Assembly: GCA_008828725.1 (NCBI GenBank)
Contig: MEHQ01001895.1
Span: forward strand, 62,001 to 126,000
Direction: 5' to 3'
Length of the DNA stretch: 64,000 nt
Source of the DNA: Saccharina japonica
Taxonomy: Eukaryota > Sar > Phaeophyceae > Laminariales > Laminariaceae
In this document: positions 53,744 to 63,029 of the stretch, one piece after another
How the letters are laid out: every line of letters starts with the position of its first letter
Numbering within the stretch: position 1 is the stretch's first letter
Made by a program: the position numbers and the translations under genes
The notes under the pieces: model-generated
The model's input: the letters and a program-made list of their open reading frames with translations, nothing else
Told to the model about the DNA's origin: nothing
Databases searched by the model: none

Positions 53744-54134
53744 CATTATGCGAGCTTTGGTTTGGATGGAGGCCTCCATCCAATTCGCTGCTGGTGACGC
53801 TCACCCCGGACCATCACCCTCCTGGGAGCATCGTGCTAGATGCCCGTGCGAGGGTGACAACCTGGATGCAAATTTCACAAGTGCGTGGTATCTCTGGCAA
53901 CACTCATCGTTTACCGCTGTATTGCCCTACGGTATACTCACGCGGGTAAGGTGGGATGGCCCGATTTTTTACCCCTCGTCTTTCCAGCCCCTAGAATATG
54001 TTTCAGGGTATTTTCCCCCAAGCAGACTAAAGGGATGGGCAGCCATGGTACTTCTACTGCGATGTTCCAATATTTTGAATTCACCACGTAACCGCCGTGT
54101 CTTGGTTCCATGTATTGGACCTCTAGAGTACTAA
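53744..54134 (+). CDS. Open frame after a TIR element, unsupported
   Basis: The 189-codon frame beginning at 53565 first reads through the TIR element. The part after 53744 is non-repetitive and contains FAAGDAHPGPSPSW near 53790, faintly like the GDVxxNPGP stretch at the start of some non-LTR retrotransposon proteins, but a required Asn is missing and no polymerase or endonuclease motif follows. Confidence 0.15.
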
Positions 54135-54756
54135 TAAAAACGTATTCTACCGTTATATTGTAAGTATTGGGCTGGAACCAGGTCCCCAGCCGCTGCTGGT
54201 GATATCACCCATGCATTCTGCCTGTTGATTTGGCCTTCCTGTTGATGGTGTGGTGTTTTTGGTTCATATCACTCGTCCGTCTGGTGTGTCCCTAGCCTCC
54301 ATGTATCTCGCAGCCCAATGCTCTTCTGGGGTTCTACACCCAAATTTTACACCAACGGCTATATACCACACCTCAGGGCTATACTCGTGGGAAAACTGCG
54401 TGCTCGTACGAATATTTTTGGTGTGTGTTACAAAGTACTCCTATTGTTGTTATCCTTGCCATATCCGACAATGTGCAGCATGAAAGAGCTTCAACATTGA
54501 TCACTCATAAGATCCCCACAACGGAAGAAAAAAAACACAGAAACAAAGAAATAAAAGTATCTGCACAAAATGTACTCCCTTCTATATACGTATATCATAC
54601 CTACTCCCAGGTCCCAGGTACGATCGGCTGGTTGACAGTCCCGGCATCTGGTGTGGCCGTCTGTCTATATTTCAGTTGCCAAAATGTGATCGTTCGAGCC
54701 ATTTATAGGTACGCTTGAAGTCAAAAATAGGTGATGCGTAAATTTACTAGCCGAGA

Positions 54757-54909
54757 ATAGGTGTACCTATGATACGCACTTTGAGCCATTTGTAAGTACA
54801 ATGGAGTGCGGGCCCAATATAAGGCGGGCCAGGAAGCCGTTTCCGGGGTACATTACGCAGTGTACCTATAAATGGCTCAAAGTGCGTAGGTATACCTATT
54901 TTGGCTAAT
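54757..54909. mobile_element. Foldback element
   Basis: AATAGGTGTACCTATGATAC, GCACTTTGAGCCATTT at the left and the inverted counterpart ending GTAGGTATACCTATT at the right, with a GC-rich centre (GGGCCCAATATAAGGCGGGC). An extra half arm lies at 54697-54735. Confidence 0.65.
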
Positions 54910-55047
54910 GCCCTAAATATTATGTTGTCGCGTATGTTGTACAGATTGCAGGGCACCAAATAAGAAACAGGACCTCTGGGTTTTTTATTAGAGAGTGGCT
55001 GTGTTCTACGCCAACTTTATTCAGTGTAGCATTTCTATGTTCCCTTA

Positions 55048-55754
55048 CGAGCTGGGCCAGCCGAAAAAATGTTTTTAAAGCAGATTGGCCATGCCCCGAC
55101 CAATTTAACGAATTTGGACCTGGAATTTGGACACAGTGTAGATCATGTACTAGTCAACACACTTACTTGCCGCCTGCCCTTTTTTTTTTTTTTTTCCTCG
55201 AGAGAGATACGACGATCCAAAAATCGAAAAAATGCAAAAGCGATCAAAACTACTTGGGAAAAAAAAATCAAAGAGGGCAGGCGGCAGGTATTTTTGCACG
55301 CACGGTTCAAAGACGTGGTGAAAAATTCAGAGTAAAACTCTCGAAATTGGTCGGGGCATGACGGAATTACCATTTTTTCCGTAATTACTTGACTTATATA
55401 TGGAATCGAGTTTTGGTCATATCTCTTGATGGGTGGCGAATTGGGCAACGAGACTTACATCGATCTTCTCCTTGTGTCTTCAGCATTGTCCCCACCAAAT
55501 TTCATGTTGATCGAAAATGACATTTTTTATACGAAATTAGAATGAAAAACATGTTGTTTTCGAGTTTTCGCGGATATCTCGGCGAGATCGAGTCGAGAAA
55601 AAAATATTTATATAATTTTTTAAGATACAAAAAAACATTGCACAAGCACTGCTATGTCAGGGTTGGCGCTTCAAAATTTTGTAGCCTAATTCGCAGTGGT
55701 TCACGAGATACTACTTTAGGAAGCTTTGTAGGTTTCTTGGCTGGCCCAGCTCGT
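55048..55754. mobile_element. TIR element, ACGAGCTGGGCCAGCC ends
   Basis: ACGAGCTGGGCCAGCC and GGCTGGCCCAGCTCGT bound 707 bp. The interior has an inverted pair 'tgccgcctgccctttttttt' / 'gagggcaggcggca' (55165 and 55270) and 'gcatgccccgaccaattt' (55090 and 55350 inverted). Non-coding. Confidence 0.75.
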
Positions 55755-55839
55755 AGTTACCTGTAAATACATCCTGCCTTTCTTATTGTTCGTTTTTTTG
55801 TCAGGCATCCGCTGTGCTATTTCTTTTTATTTGTTTTTT

Positions 55840-55972
55840 TTTCCCATCCCATTTATTATCTTCGCACTTCTGTTCTTCTCCCTCCCTAGTCGCAACTCAG
55901 ATCCGGGGTCACAAAGCAGGTTCTTCTCCCTCCCCCCCCACTACGGTTCGTGCTTTGATTTTTATCGCGCAG
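55840..55972 (-). mobile_element. SINE body fragment
   Basis: Reverse complement of the common body: 'gataaaaatcaaagcacgaa', 'gaccccggatctgagttgcg' and a tail seen as T-rich DNA. Confidence 0.65.
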
Positions 55973-56085
55973 AATCGGTCGCCTCGATGGTCTACGTAGT
56001 GGTACCCTCGAACGCTTCTAAGAGTTGGTTTACGGAGTTCAAACCCCACGTGGGCCGGACTTTTGAGTTTATTTGCAAAATTAAA
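55972..56085 (+). mobile_element. tRNA-like SINE head
   Basis: GAATCGGTCGCCTCGATGGTC with A-box-like TGGTCTACGTAGTGG and B-box-like GGAGTTCAAACCCC, then 'gacttttgagtttatttgca'. The head type matches 57651-57750 and 57772-57848. Confidence 0.5.
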
Positions 56086-56094
56086 TAACAAACG

Positions 56095-56330
56095 GTATCA
56101 ACTGCTGAGAGCGCCTATTAATAGTAGCGTGGGTAGGCACAATTCGATGAGAGTCGACGAGGGGAGGAAGGGCTGAAGTCTTCTCGCGATATAAATGCAA
56201 GGCACGAACCGCAGTGGGAAGAGGGAGAGGAGCCTACTTTGTGACCCGAAATCTGAATTACGACCAGGAAGGAGAGAGAAAGGAACGGCGAAGATAATGA
56301 ATGCATGGGATGGAAAAAAAAAAAGGGTTC
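56095..56330 (+). mobile_element. SINE, head-truncated
   Basis: Begins 'gctgagagcgcctattaata', 'gcgtgggtaggcacaattcg', then body and tail of about ten A. Confidence 0.7.
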
Positions 56331-56525
56331 AGCATTCCCAACGCTCGTCGATTTTCATCGAATTTTGCCAACTCACGCTCTCGCGCTTTCCGTTACGTAG
56401 TCAAGCTTTTTTTTGCCCGAACAAGTCTATATCGTATTACGAGCATGCACTCGGGGGTGCTCGAACCGACGACCTTGACTCTAACAGGGACGAGATTCAC
56501 CTGTCATTCCACCGGGGACGCCGGC
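56330..56525 (-). mobile_element. tRNA-like SINE head, body lost
   Basis: Minus strand GCCGGCGTCCCCGGTGGAAT, GGTCGTCGGTTCGAGCACCC, then 'gcgagagcgtgagttggcaa'. It abuts the tail of the preceding element. Confidence 0.65.
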
Positions 56526-56584
56526 ATCTATACTACTCGTATTACTCATATTTACAACCAATAAATAATGTATATATATAAACT

Positions 56585-57216
56585 AGGGCAGCGGCCAAAA
56601 ACAGGTACACCTGGTCTGTTCGGGGCCAAAAACAGGTACATACTAAAATCAAGTTTAAAACGCACCCCACGAACCTGCCGTTCCTTGCAATGCAAAGTAG
56701 AGTTTTTTTCATGCTCTTCGTGCTCGCCCGGTGGCTACGTATACGAGTAGCTGCTATTAATGGTACGAGGAACGAACGCCTGCTGCTGTATTCTCCCTTC
56801 TCAACTTTTGTGACACCCCTGGTATTCCAAGTCAACCACAATCCCGAAGGGGAGCCTTCTACCTCGTATTATTTCGGCGGAGGTATGCAGGCAGATATAT
56901 GTGTGTGTCGCTCGAGTGGCGTGTAGTGCGAGGTGCGAAGGGAGAAGGGGGTCTCCGCGTACGTCGGCATGTGTATAGGGGGCATAGGGTGGAACTATGA
57001 AGGGCCTCTGATTGGCTTAAAAACGACAAAAAAAAGGTGAAAGTCAAGCAGAGTAGACAAAATCAGGTATACCTGGGTTTTGAAGAGGCAAAAACCGGTA
57101 CAACGAGTTTTGGACCAATGGGAACGCACGTGGAGTGCGTTTTTTACTTGGTTCTAAGTATGTACCTGATTTTGGCCGCAAAAGGACGAGGTATACCTTT
57201 TTTTGGCCGCTGCCCT
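56585..57216. mobile_element. hAT-like element, 632 bp
   Basis: ATAAACT at 56578-56584 and 57217-57223 flank ends AGGGCAGCGGCCAAAAACAG and TTTTTTTGGCCGCTGCCCT. Interior 'aaaacaggtac' copies repeat near both ends. A block at 56690-56880 is shared with 42500-42720, so sequence may have been carried or deposited. No transposase frame. Confidence 0.75.
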
Positions 57217-57411
57217 ATAAACTACTCACTGTAGAAATAGATAACATACGAGAGCACTCATCCCCCGTTGCACGAACGCTACGAATGGATTTGAAAAACC
57301 TACTGCTGTAGCTTCCGTTTCGGTTTCGGTGAGGAAGTCAGATACAATAACGTCGTCGAGGAGCCACGATAGAGTGCTCGTCTTCTTTATTTACAATACA
57401 GCAGTACAGGA

Positions 57412-57574
57412 CACCTGATAAGAAACAGGAAATCTGGTCCAGGCTGGATTTCTAATTTTGGAGAGATTGCTTTCTCCACTAATTTCAACATAACGACTCC
57501 CCAATTTCTTATTTTCCTCGAAATGTCAGCCTGGCTTTCTTATTGGCCTGCTTCATGCTAGCTGTCCTGTACTG
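57412..57574. mobile_element. MITE with CAGTACAGGACA ends
   Basis: CAGTACAGGACA at the left, TGTCCTGTACTG at the right, 163 bp, with 'ataagaaa' and 'tttcttat' inside. A half-related piece is at 54950-54990. Confidence 0.65.
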
Positions 57575-57650
57575 ACTGTACTGCTGTACTGCTGTACCGG
57601 TCAGAGTATTACTGTACGACAAGCACGTACCAAGAAGGTGCATATGCCGG

Positions 57651-57750
57651 TCGCCCCGGTAGACTAGGGGTCAGCTTCAAATGCTACTGACATACTGACA
57701 TTGGTGCCCGAGTTTAAATCCCACCGTGGTGAGATTTTGACTTTATTTGG
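57651..57750 (+). mobile_element. tRNA-like SINE head
   Basis: CCGGTCGCCCCGGTAGACTA, 'gtgcccgagtttaaatccca' (worn B box) and 'gattttgactttatttggga'. It is followed by another head rather than a body. Confidence 0.5.
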
Positions 57751-57771
57751 GAAAAAGAAGAGAAAAAAAGG

Positions 57772-58037
57772 GAGCCGATCGCCCCGGTGGTCTAACAGGT
57801 AGCCACGAAGCCTGTTAGCATTGGAGGTCGGGGGTTCGAGTCTCCTCGTAACAATTCGACGCAAGTTGACGAGGGAAGAAAGTGCTGAAATCTTCTCGCG
57901 ATAAAAATGCAAGGCAAGAACCGTAGTGGGGGAGGACGGAGAAGAGCCTACTTTTGTGACCCCGGCTCTGAGTTACGACTAGGAAGGAGAGAGAAAGGAA
58001 GGGCAAAGATAATAAATGGAATGGACAAAAAACAAAA
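57772..58037 (+). mobile_element. Full-length tRNA-headed SINE, reference copy
   Basis: Head GCCGATCGCCCCGGTGGTCT with A-box-like TGGTCTAACAGGTAG and B-box GGGTTCGAGTCTC; body 'acaattcgacgcaagttgac', 'cttctcgcgataaaaatgca', 'gagttacgactaggaaggag', 'gataataaatggaatgga'; tail of A and CAAA. Typical size (266 bp) and layout of a tRNA-derived SINE. Retrotransposition would need a partner LINE that is not seen here. Confidence 0.75.
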
Positions 58038-58278
58038 AATGCTGAGAGCGCCTTCGTGGCGTGGGTAGGCGGAATCCGACGCAACTCGACGAGGGAAGAA
58101 AGTGCTGAAATCTTCTCGCGATAAAAATGCAAGGCACGTACCGTAGTGGGGAGGGGGGAGAAGAGCCTACTTTGTGACCCCGGATCTGAGTTACGACTGA
58201 AGAGGGAGAGAGAAAAGGAGGGCGAAGATAATAAATGGGATGGACAAAAAAACAAACAAACAAACAAACAAACAAATG
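58038..58278 (+). mobile_element. SINE, tandem neighbour, CAAA tail
   Basis: Starts 'ctgagagcgccttcgtggcg', 'tgggtaggcggaatccgac', full body, then (CAAA)n at 58250-58275. About 90% like the preceding copy by eye but with the non-tRNA type head. Confidence 0.75.
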
Positions 58279-58287
58279 CTTATATAT

Positions 58288-58462
58288 ACAGTACGCGGCA
58301 CCAGTTAAGAATCTCTTAATTATGACCACGCTGGAATTCTTATGTAAGGCAGGGTGTGTCCTACACTGTTTTCCATACAAAATAGGTCATGTTCTTATTT
58401 TCGTCTGAAAATCCAGCCTTAAATTCTTAACTGCCGAGTTCTGAAGTGCTGTCGCGTACTGT
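58288..58462. mobile_element. MITE with AGTACGCGACA ends
   Basis: ACAGTACGCGGCACCAGTTA and 'ttaactgccgag', GTCGCGTACTGT. Partner of 24891-25063. A minus-strand GTAAGTGGCGAACGAAAC repeat follows at 58530-58580. The rest to 58970 is unassigned. Confidence 0.65.
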
Positions 58463-58974
58463 ACTCCCAACCACGTAAGAATATAGGCTTTGGGACATAC
58501 TGCTGCTGTACCACCTGTAGTAGTTTCGTTCGCCACTTACTTGTGTTTTTCCTTGAGCTTTGCAGCCACAGCCAAGCTCCCGGGTTAGAGATAGTAGAAG
58601 GGGCACCTCCCTAACCTAAGTGTGTATCGTAGTGGGTAGATCCTCGTCGTGTATGTTCTTGGTCCTTGGTGTTGTTGATGGACGATTACTGCTTGTACGA
58701 TTGCAGTCTTGAATGAAAAACCAAATGGAATGCATGGGAGGGGGACAAAAGGACGATGTCTATTATCACTCATGTTGTGCTCCCGCTACAGACAAGCCTC
58801 ACGCGTACCTATATACGTAGGTTTTTTTCTGCTACATACATACCAGTATTAATAGTGATAGACAATAGACGATAGACGATATATTAATAGGAACGGATTG
58901 CAAGGGTTGTTCCCGGGAACATTCTCAGGTTTCGGGGAAATGAAACACATGTAAACTACGCACACACTGCTGGC

Positions 58975-60146
58975 CAATGATGTCGGATTACGGCTGGAGA
59001 TGCTTATCCTTACGCGTTTTTCGGCAAAATGGTTTTTTTGCGTGCTTACGGGTAATTACGGTAAAAACAGGGGACGTTTAAGAAGCATCCCCGCTAGGAC
59101 AAAAACGCACGTCCCACATTGTGCAGACCTTTATTTAGTTATTTTTCTCCGCAATTTATGTGAATTTTTAACCTACTTCCTCCAACTCATACGAAGAAAG
59201 TAAAGTCGATTATGTTTACACAAGCCCTTAGGCGTGTCCGATGCTTTGGCGGTGATTGTTTTCAAATATTTTTGTCATTTGTTTAGTTAAAACCATGTTG
59301 TTTTTTTTGCGCAGCCTCCTGCATGGGCCAGTGGCCGGAAAAAAGCAGTCGGCCAAAAAAAGGCCGTATTTAGCCCTTTTTCAGGAAACAGAGAAGAAAA
59401 TTGAAACCATGGAAATTGGCTAAAAAAGGATGAATATCGATAAATTTGCGTTTTGTTTCCGCTTCATCACTGACATACGATACCCACGCCTCGTCTGAAA
59501 GCATGTCATCATGTGTCCGGCTATTATGTTTAAAGTGAAAACAGGCAAAACTAGTCAAAATTCGGCCGTAAACGGTACAAATTGGCCGAAATCGGCCATA
59601 CTATGGTAATATTTGACCCACATATTCTTAAGAATAGAAACTCGGATTTTTTATTTTTATTTTTATGAGCATCTCTGTGACGTGATATGTTCGAATAATC
59701 TAACTACGTATATCATTGTGCGCCTTTCTGTTCAAACGTTATTGCCTGTGCCCTATAACGGACTTTACTTATGAATCGGAGAACACATTATATAGGTTCG
59801 TGCTGTAGCGCAGTCGGACTGCTGCTGTAAGCTGTAAACCTCCATCAGTCCGTCAGCATGACACCAAAACAACGGAGGCCGCCATGCTTGTGGCTTGTAG
59901 TCGTGAGTCGTGAATTTATTGAGACATACACCACCGGCTACCGGGCCCCTCATAACTACTTCGTGACTCGTGACCCACTGCCATCCTCGCAGCTGGGAAG
60001 CAAAATATGCGGACGTTTCCTAGAGATTTTGACGATTTTTGTTTATAGGGGACTGGGGGCGTAGCGTAATTTCGCGGGCCCAGTCCTATTACTTACCGCC
60101 AAAACGGCTCGCCGTAAGGACGTAATTACGTAATCCGACATCATTG
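58975..60146. mobile_element. 1.17-kb TIR element, CAATGATGTCGGATTACG ends
   Basis: CAATGATGTCGGATTACG and CGTAATCCGACATCATTG bound the unit; inside both ends lie 'ttacgcg/cgtaattacg' words. Frames up to 68 codons only, so non-autonomous. Confidence 0.7.
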
Positions 60147-60223
60147 CTGCTGGCTGGGGCAGGCACAACGCAAAAAAGAAAAAAAAAATTGTTCTCACCT
60201 GTTCTCTCACATAATAATAGTTA

Positions 60224-60721
60224 GCTGTTTCTTAAGGAAGTTCGATTTGTTTCAGTTCGATTTGTTTTTTTCAGCCCATTATTGATGTTTTTGACCGGGA
60301 ACGCGGGCTAATCGGCCGTGCGCTTCTCGGGATGAGTGCGCCCAACATCTCAGAGGTATCCAACGCAAAAATCCGCTTCTCCATCGAAGCATTTTCAAGT
60401 TCTTGAGGTATGTGGCATTTCGAATAATATCCAACAAATAACATTCCAGAAGCACAAACTATTCAAAATTTCCGTAATTTCTGACTCGGAAGTACCTTCA
60501 AATTGTATTTGATGTCTATTGTTCGATTTGAGAAAAAGCTGGATATTTCAAACTGCTTCGATAGAGAAGCGGATTTTTGCGTTGGATACCTGTGGGATGG
60601 AAGGGGAATGCATTCCGAGAAGCGCACGACCCTTTCGACGGCGTTCCGGGTCAAAAACATCAATAAATGGCCGAAAAAAACAAATCGAACTGAAACAAAT
60701 CGAACTTCCCTAAGAAACAGC
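60224..60721. mobile_element. Long foldback element, 498 bp
   Basis: GCTGTTTCTTAAGGAAGTTC and 'gaacttccctaagaaacagc' ends, with arms of roughly 180 bp containing duplicated 'gttcgatttgtttcag', 'cgagaagcgcac' / 'gtgcgcttctcg' and 'atccaacgcaaaaatccgct'. Frames of 80-92 codons on both strands are mirror products. Confidence 0.8.
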
Positions 60722-60994
60722 CTTATTGTTCCATTAGCCATCTGACAAGGCGCAGTTCTTTTTAGTTATATATTTTTTGCATGTGTGTGATGTCTTTCAC
60801 ATTAAACCCGTTATATCTGCCCAACTACAGCATTATACACCCACCCCCAGTGTCTGTCCTGATGTATAATCCTATATAGACATACATACGTTTGTCATTT
60901 TCAGGGATTGCCCATCCCTGGCCTCTCAGAGCTCCCACCTCAACACCGCCTCCTTTCATTACTTTCCCAGCTCTCTTTGTTGTACTACCACACA

Positions 60995-61532
60995 TACCGT
61001 AATCATGCGAAGATTCGCACCCATCGGAAGGTTGGCACCCATCGGAGAGATAGTACCGGGGTGCGATAAAAAACACAAGGTAGAAACATTTAATCGTGTT
61101 TTCGCACCCCACCACCCGGTGTGATCTCTCCGACATAAATAGAAATTTGAGGGCCACCGCAGCGGGTCTGTAGTAGGTAATATTCTCATTTTTTTCATAC
61201 TCCGATGAGATATTACCAGTGCGCCACTCCTCTCAAACGTACTTTCCCAACGCATGGTAGGTGAAGTCGTTTTAGGTAGTTTTGAGTCATTTACGCAGCA
61301 CCGTTACCCCAGTACGGCTCGGTGTATTTCGATTCAGCAGCGCACCCATCGGAGAGATCGCACCGGGGGTGTGCCAAAATAGAAGAACGGCATGATTTAA
61401 TTGTGTTTCCGCACCCCCATCGGAGAGAACGCACCCATCGGAGAGATAGCACCGGGGTGCGATAAAAAACACAACGTAGAAACATTTAAAAACGCGATCG
61501 CACCAGGTGCGAACCTTCGCATGATTACGGTA
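60995..61532. mobile_element. Tc1/mariner-like MITE
   Basis: TACCGTAATCATGCGAAG and CTTCGCATGATTACGGTA, continuing into TTCGCACC, give 26-bp TIRs bounded by TA. Several 'cgcacccatcggagagat' units recur inside both halves in direct and inverted orientation. A TA target duplication fits Tc1/mariner, but no transposase is present. Confidence 0.7.
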
Positions 61533-61999
61533 CTCACGAAGAAGGCACAAATCACACCCACCACAGCAGGCAGCGCAGCGCCGTGCTGTGAGCCGTGTTG
61601 GTGTGCTTTCTATTTCGAACATACAGCTTCAATGTTGTCCTGGAGCATGGAGCTAATGTGCATCCCGAGCATGTTTTGCATGCATGTCAAGTGCGCCGTT
61701 TCTTCGCTGTGCACCATGAACCTCTTGGCATTTTCAAGTCTGTGCTTTTGCTTGCGCTACATCGTGGGCCACTTCTGCCCCTTTCCTTGCGCGAGCGTAG
61801 CGGGCGGCGTCAGCCGCCCGCGGAGCGGAGCCCTTGTAGAGAGATCCAAATTATGTGGTCACAGACTGTGAGGCAGAGAAAAGATAAAACAAAATAAACG
61901 CAAATTAATGGGTAAAGCAAGTGAAATGCCAACGTACCGGGTACGAGAACACAACGACACGAGCCAAACCAGAAAAATAAGAACACAAATACCAGGGTT
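61533..61999. other. No recognisable gene
   Basis: A 156-codon and a 100-codon frame overlap here (61401-61897), without a domain or paralogue. 'gcgagcgtagcgggcggcgtcagccgcccgcg' near 61791 forms a strong GC hairpin. Confidence 0.4.
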
Positions 62000-62575
62000 C
62001 TTTACGGTGCGGTTTTTCCTATCGGTTCGGTGCGGCTCGGTGCGGTTAACCGCACCGAACCGCACCGTAGGATTTTTTCCCTCTTGAAAACCGCACCGCA
62101 CCGCACCGTAGGTTTTGCGATTTCGGAAAACCGAACCGAACCGCACCGTAGGATGCATGAAAAAAACGAACCGCACCGTAGGATTTTCTAAATCTTAAAA
62201 CCGCACCGAACCGCACCGTAAGATTCCCGATTTCTGAAAACCGCACCGAACCGCACCGTAGGATTCCTGATTTCTGAAAACCGCACCGAACCGCACCGTA
62301 GGATGAATGAAAAAACCGAACCGCACCGTAGGATTTTCTAAATCTTAAAACCGCACCGAACCGCAACGTAAGATTCCCGATTTCTGAAAACCGCACCGAA
62401 CCGCACCGTAGGATTCCTGGAAAAAACGAACCGCACCGTAGGATTCACAATATCGTATAACCGCACCGAACCGCCCCGTACTATTTCTGCTTTCTAAAAA
62501 CCGCACCGAACCGGACCGTAAGATTTTCGAAAAAAATAAACCGCACCGTGCACGGACGGTTAACCGTAGAGAACC
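62000..62575 (-). repeat. 40-bp minisatellite
   Basis: CCGCACCGAACCGCACCGTA recurs at 62201, 62241 and 62281, exactly 40 bp apart, with variant spacers such as GGATTCCTGATTTCTGAAAA. Since 40 is not a multiple of three, frames of over 100 codons (FGAVRF-like repeats) arise by chance absence of stops. Related to the left edge of the window in opposite orientation. Confidence 0.95.
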
Positions 62576-63029
62576 CTGAAAAATACAGTAGTACTCGTAC
62601 ATAAAACAAAACGATTTATAAAATGAAGCAGAACACAAATGACGCAAGGAGACAGAAGCGCTCCTATTACTACAGTAGTAATGGAAGAAGAGCATACGCG
62701 TGACATAAAAGGAACAAATACCTGCTGCACGGGTGAGGCAACACGAAGAAGAGGAAGACACCGGCATAGGACGGCGGGGGGGGAAGGAAACAAAGATAGG
62801 GAGAAAAACAAGGCAAAAAGCAAGAAAGAAGACACAAGAAGAGAGAAAAGAGAAAAAAAACGTTTGTAAGGCGATGATAGTAACATGAGTTTCCGTCTCT
62901 GCTACGAAACCGACACGGGGACCATGCCACACCATCTGCCATCTCCTTCCTACTTCCTTCAACAATAGCGGTGTCAAGAGTCGGTACTTTTTTGCGATTG
63001 CCCTTCATTAGCAGCCGGCGTCCACACAT

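Noticed and set aside
61401-61897. 156- and 100-codon overlapping frames
   Set aside because: The first half lies in a mariner-like MITE, and there is no domain, paralogue or splice signal to choose a frame.
62046-62396. 116-codon minus-strand frame with FGAVRF-type repeats (and its mirror at 89-466)
   Set aside because: Produced by the 40-bp minisatellite. A non-triplet unit that lacks stops gives long frames automatically.
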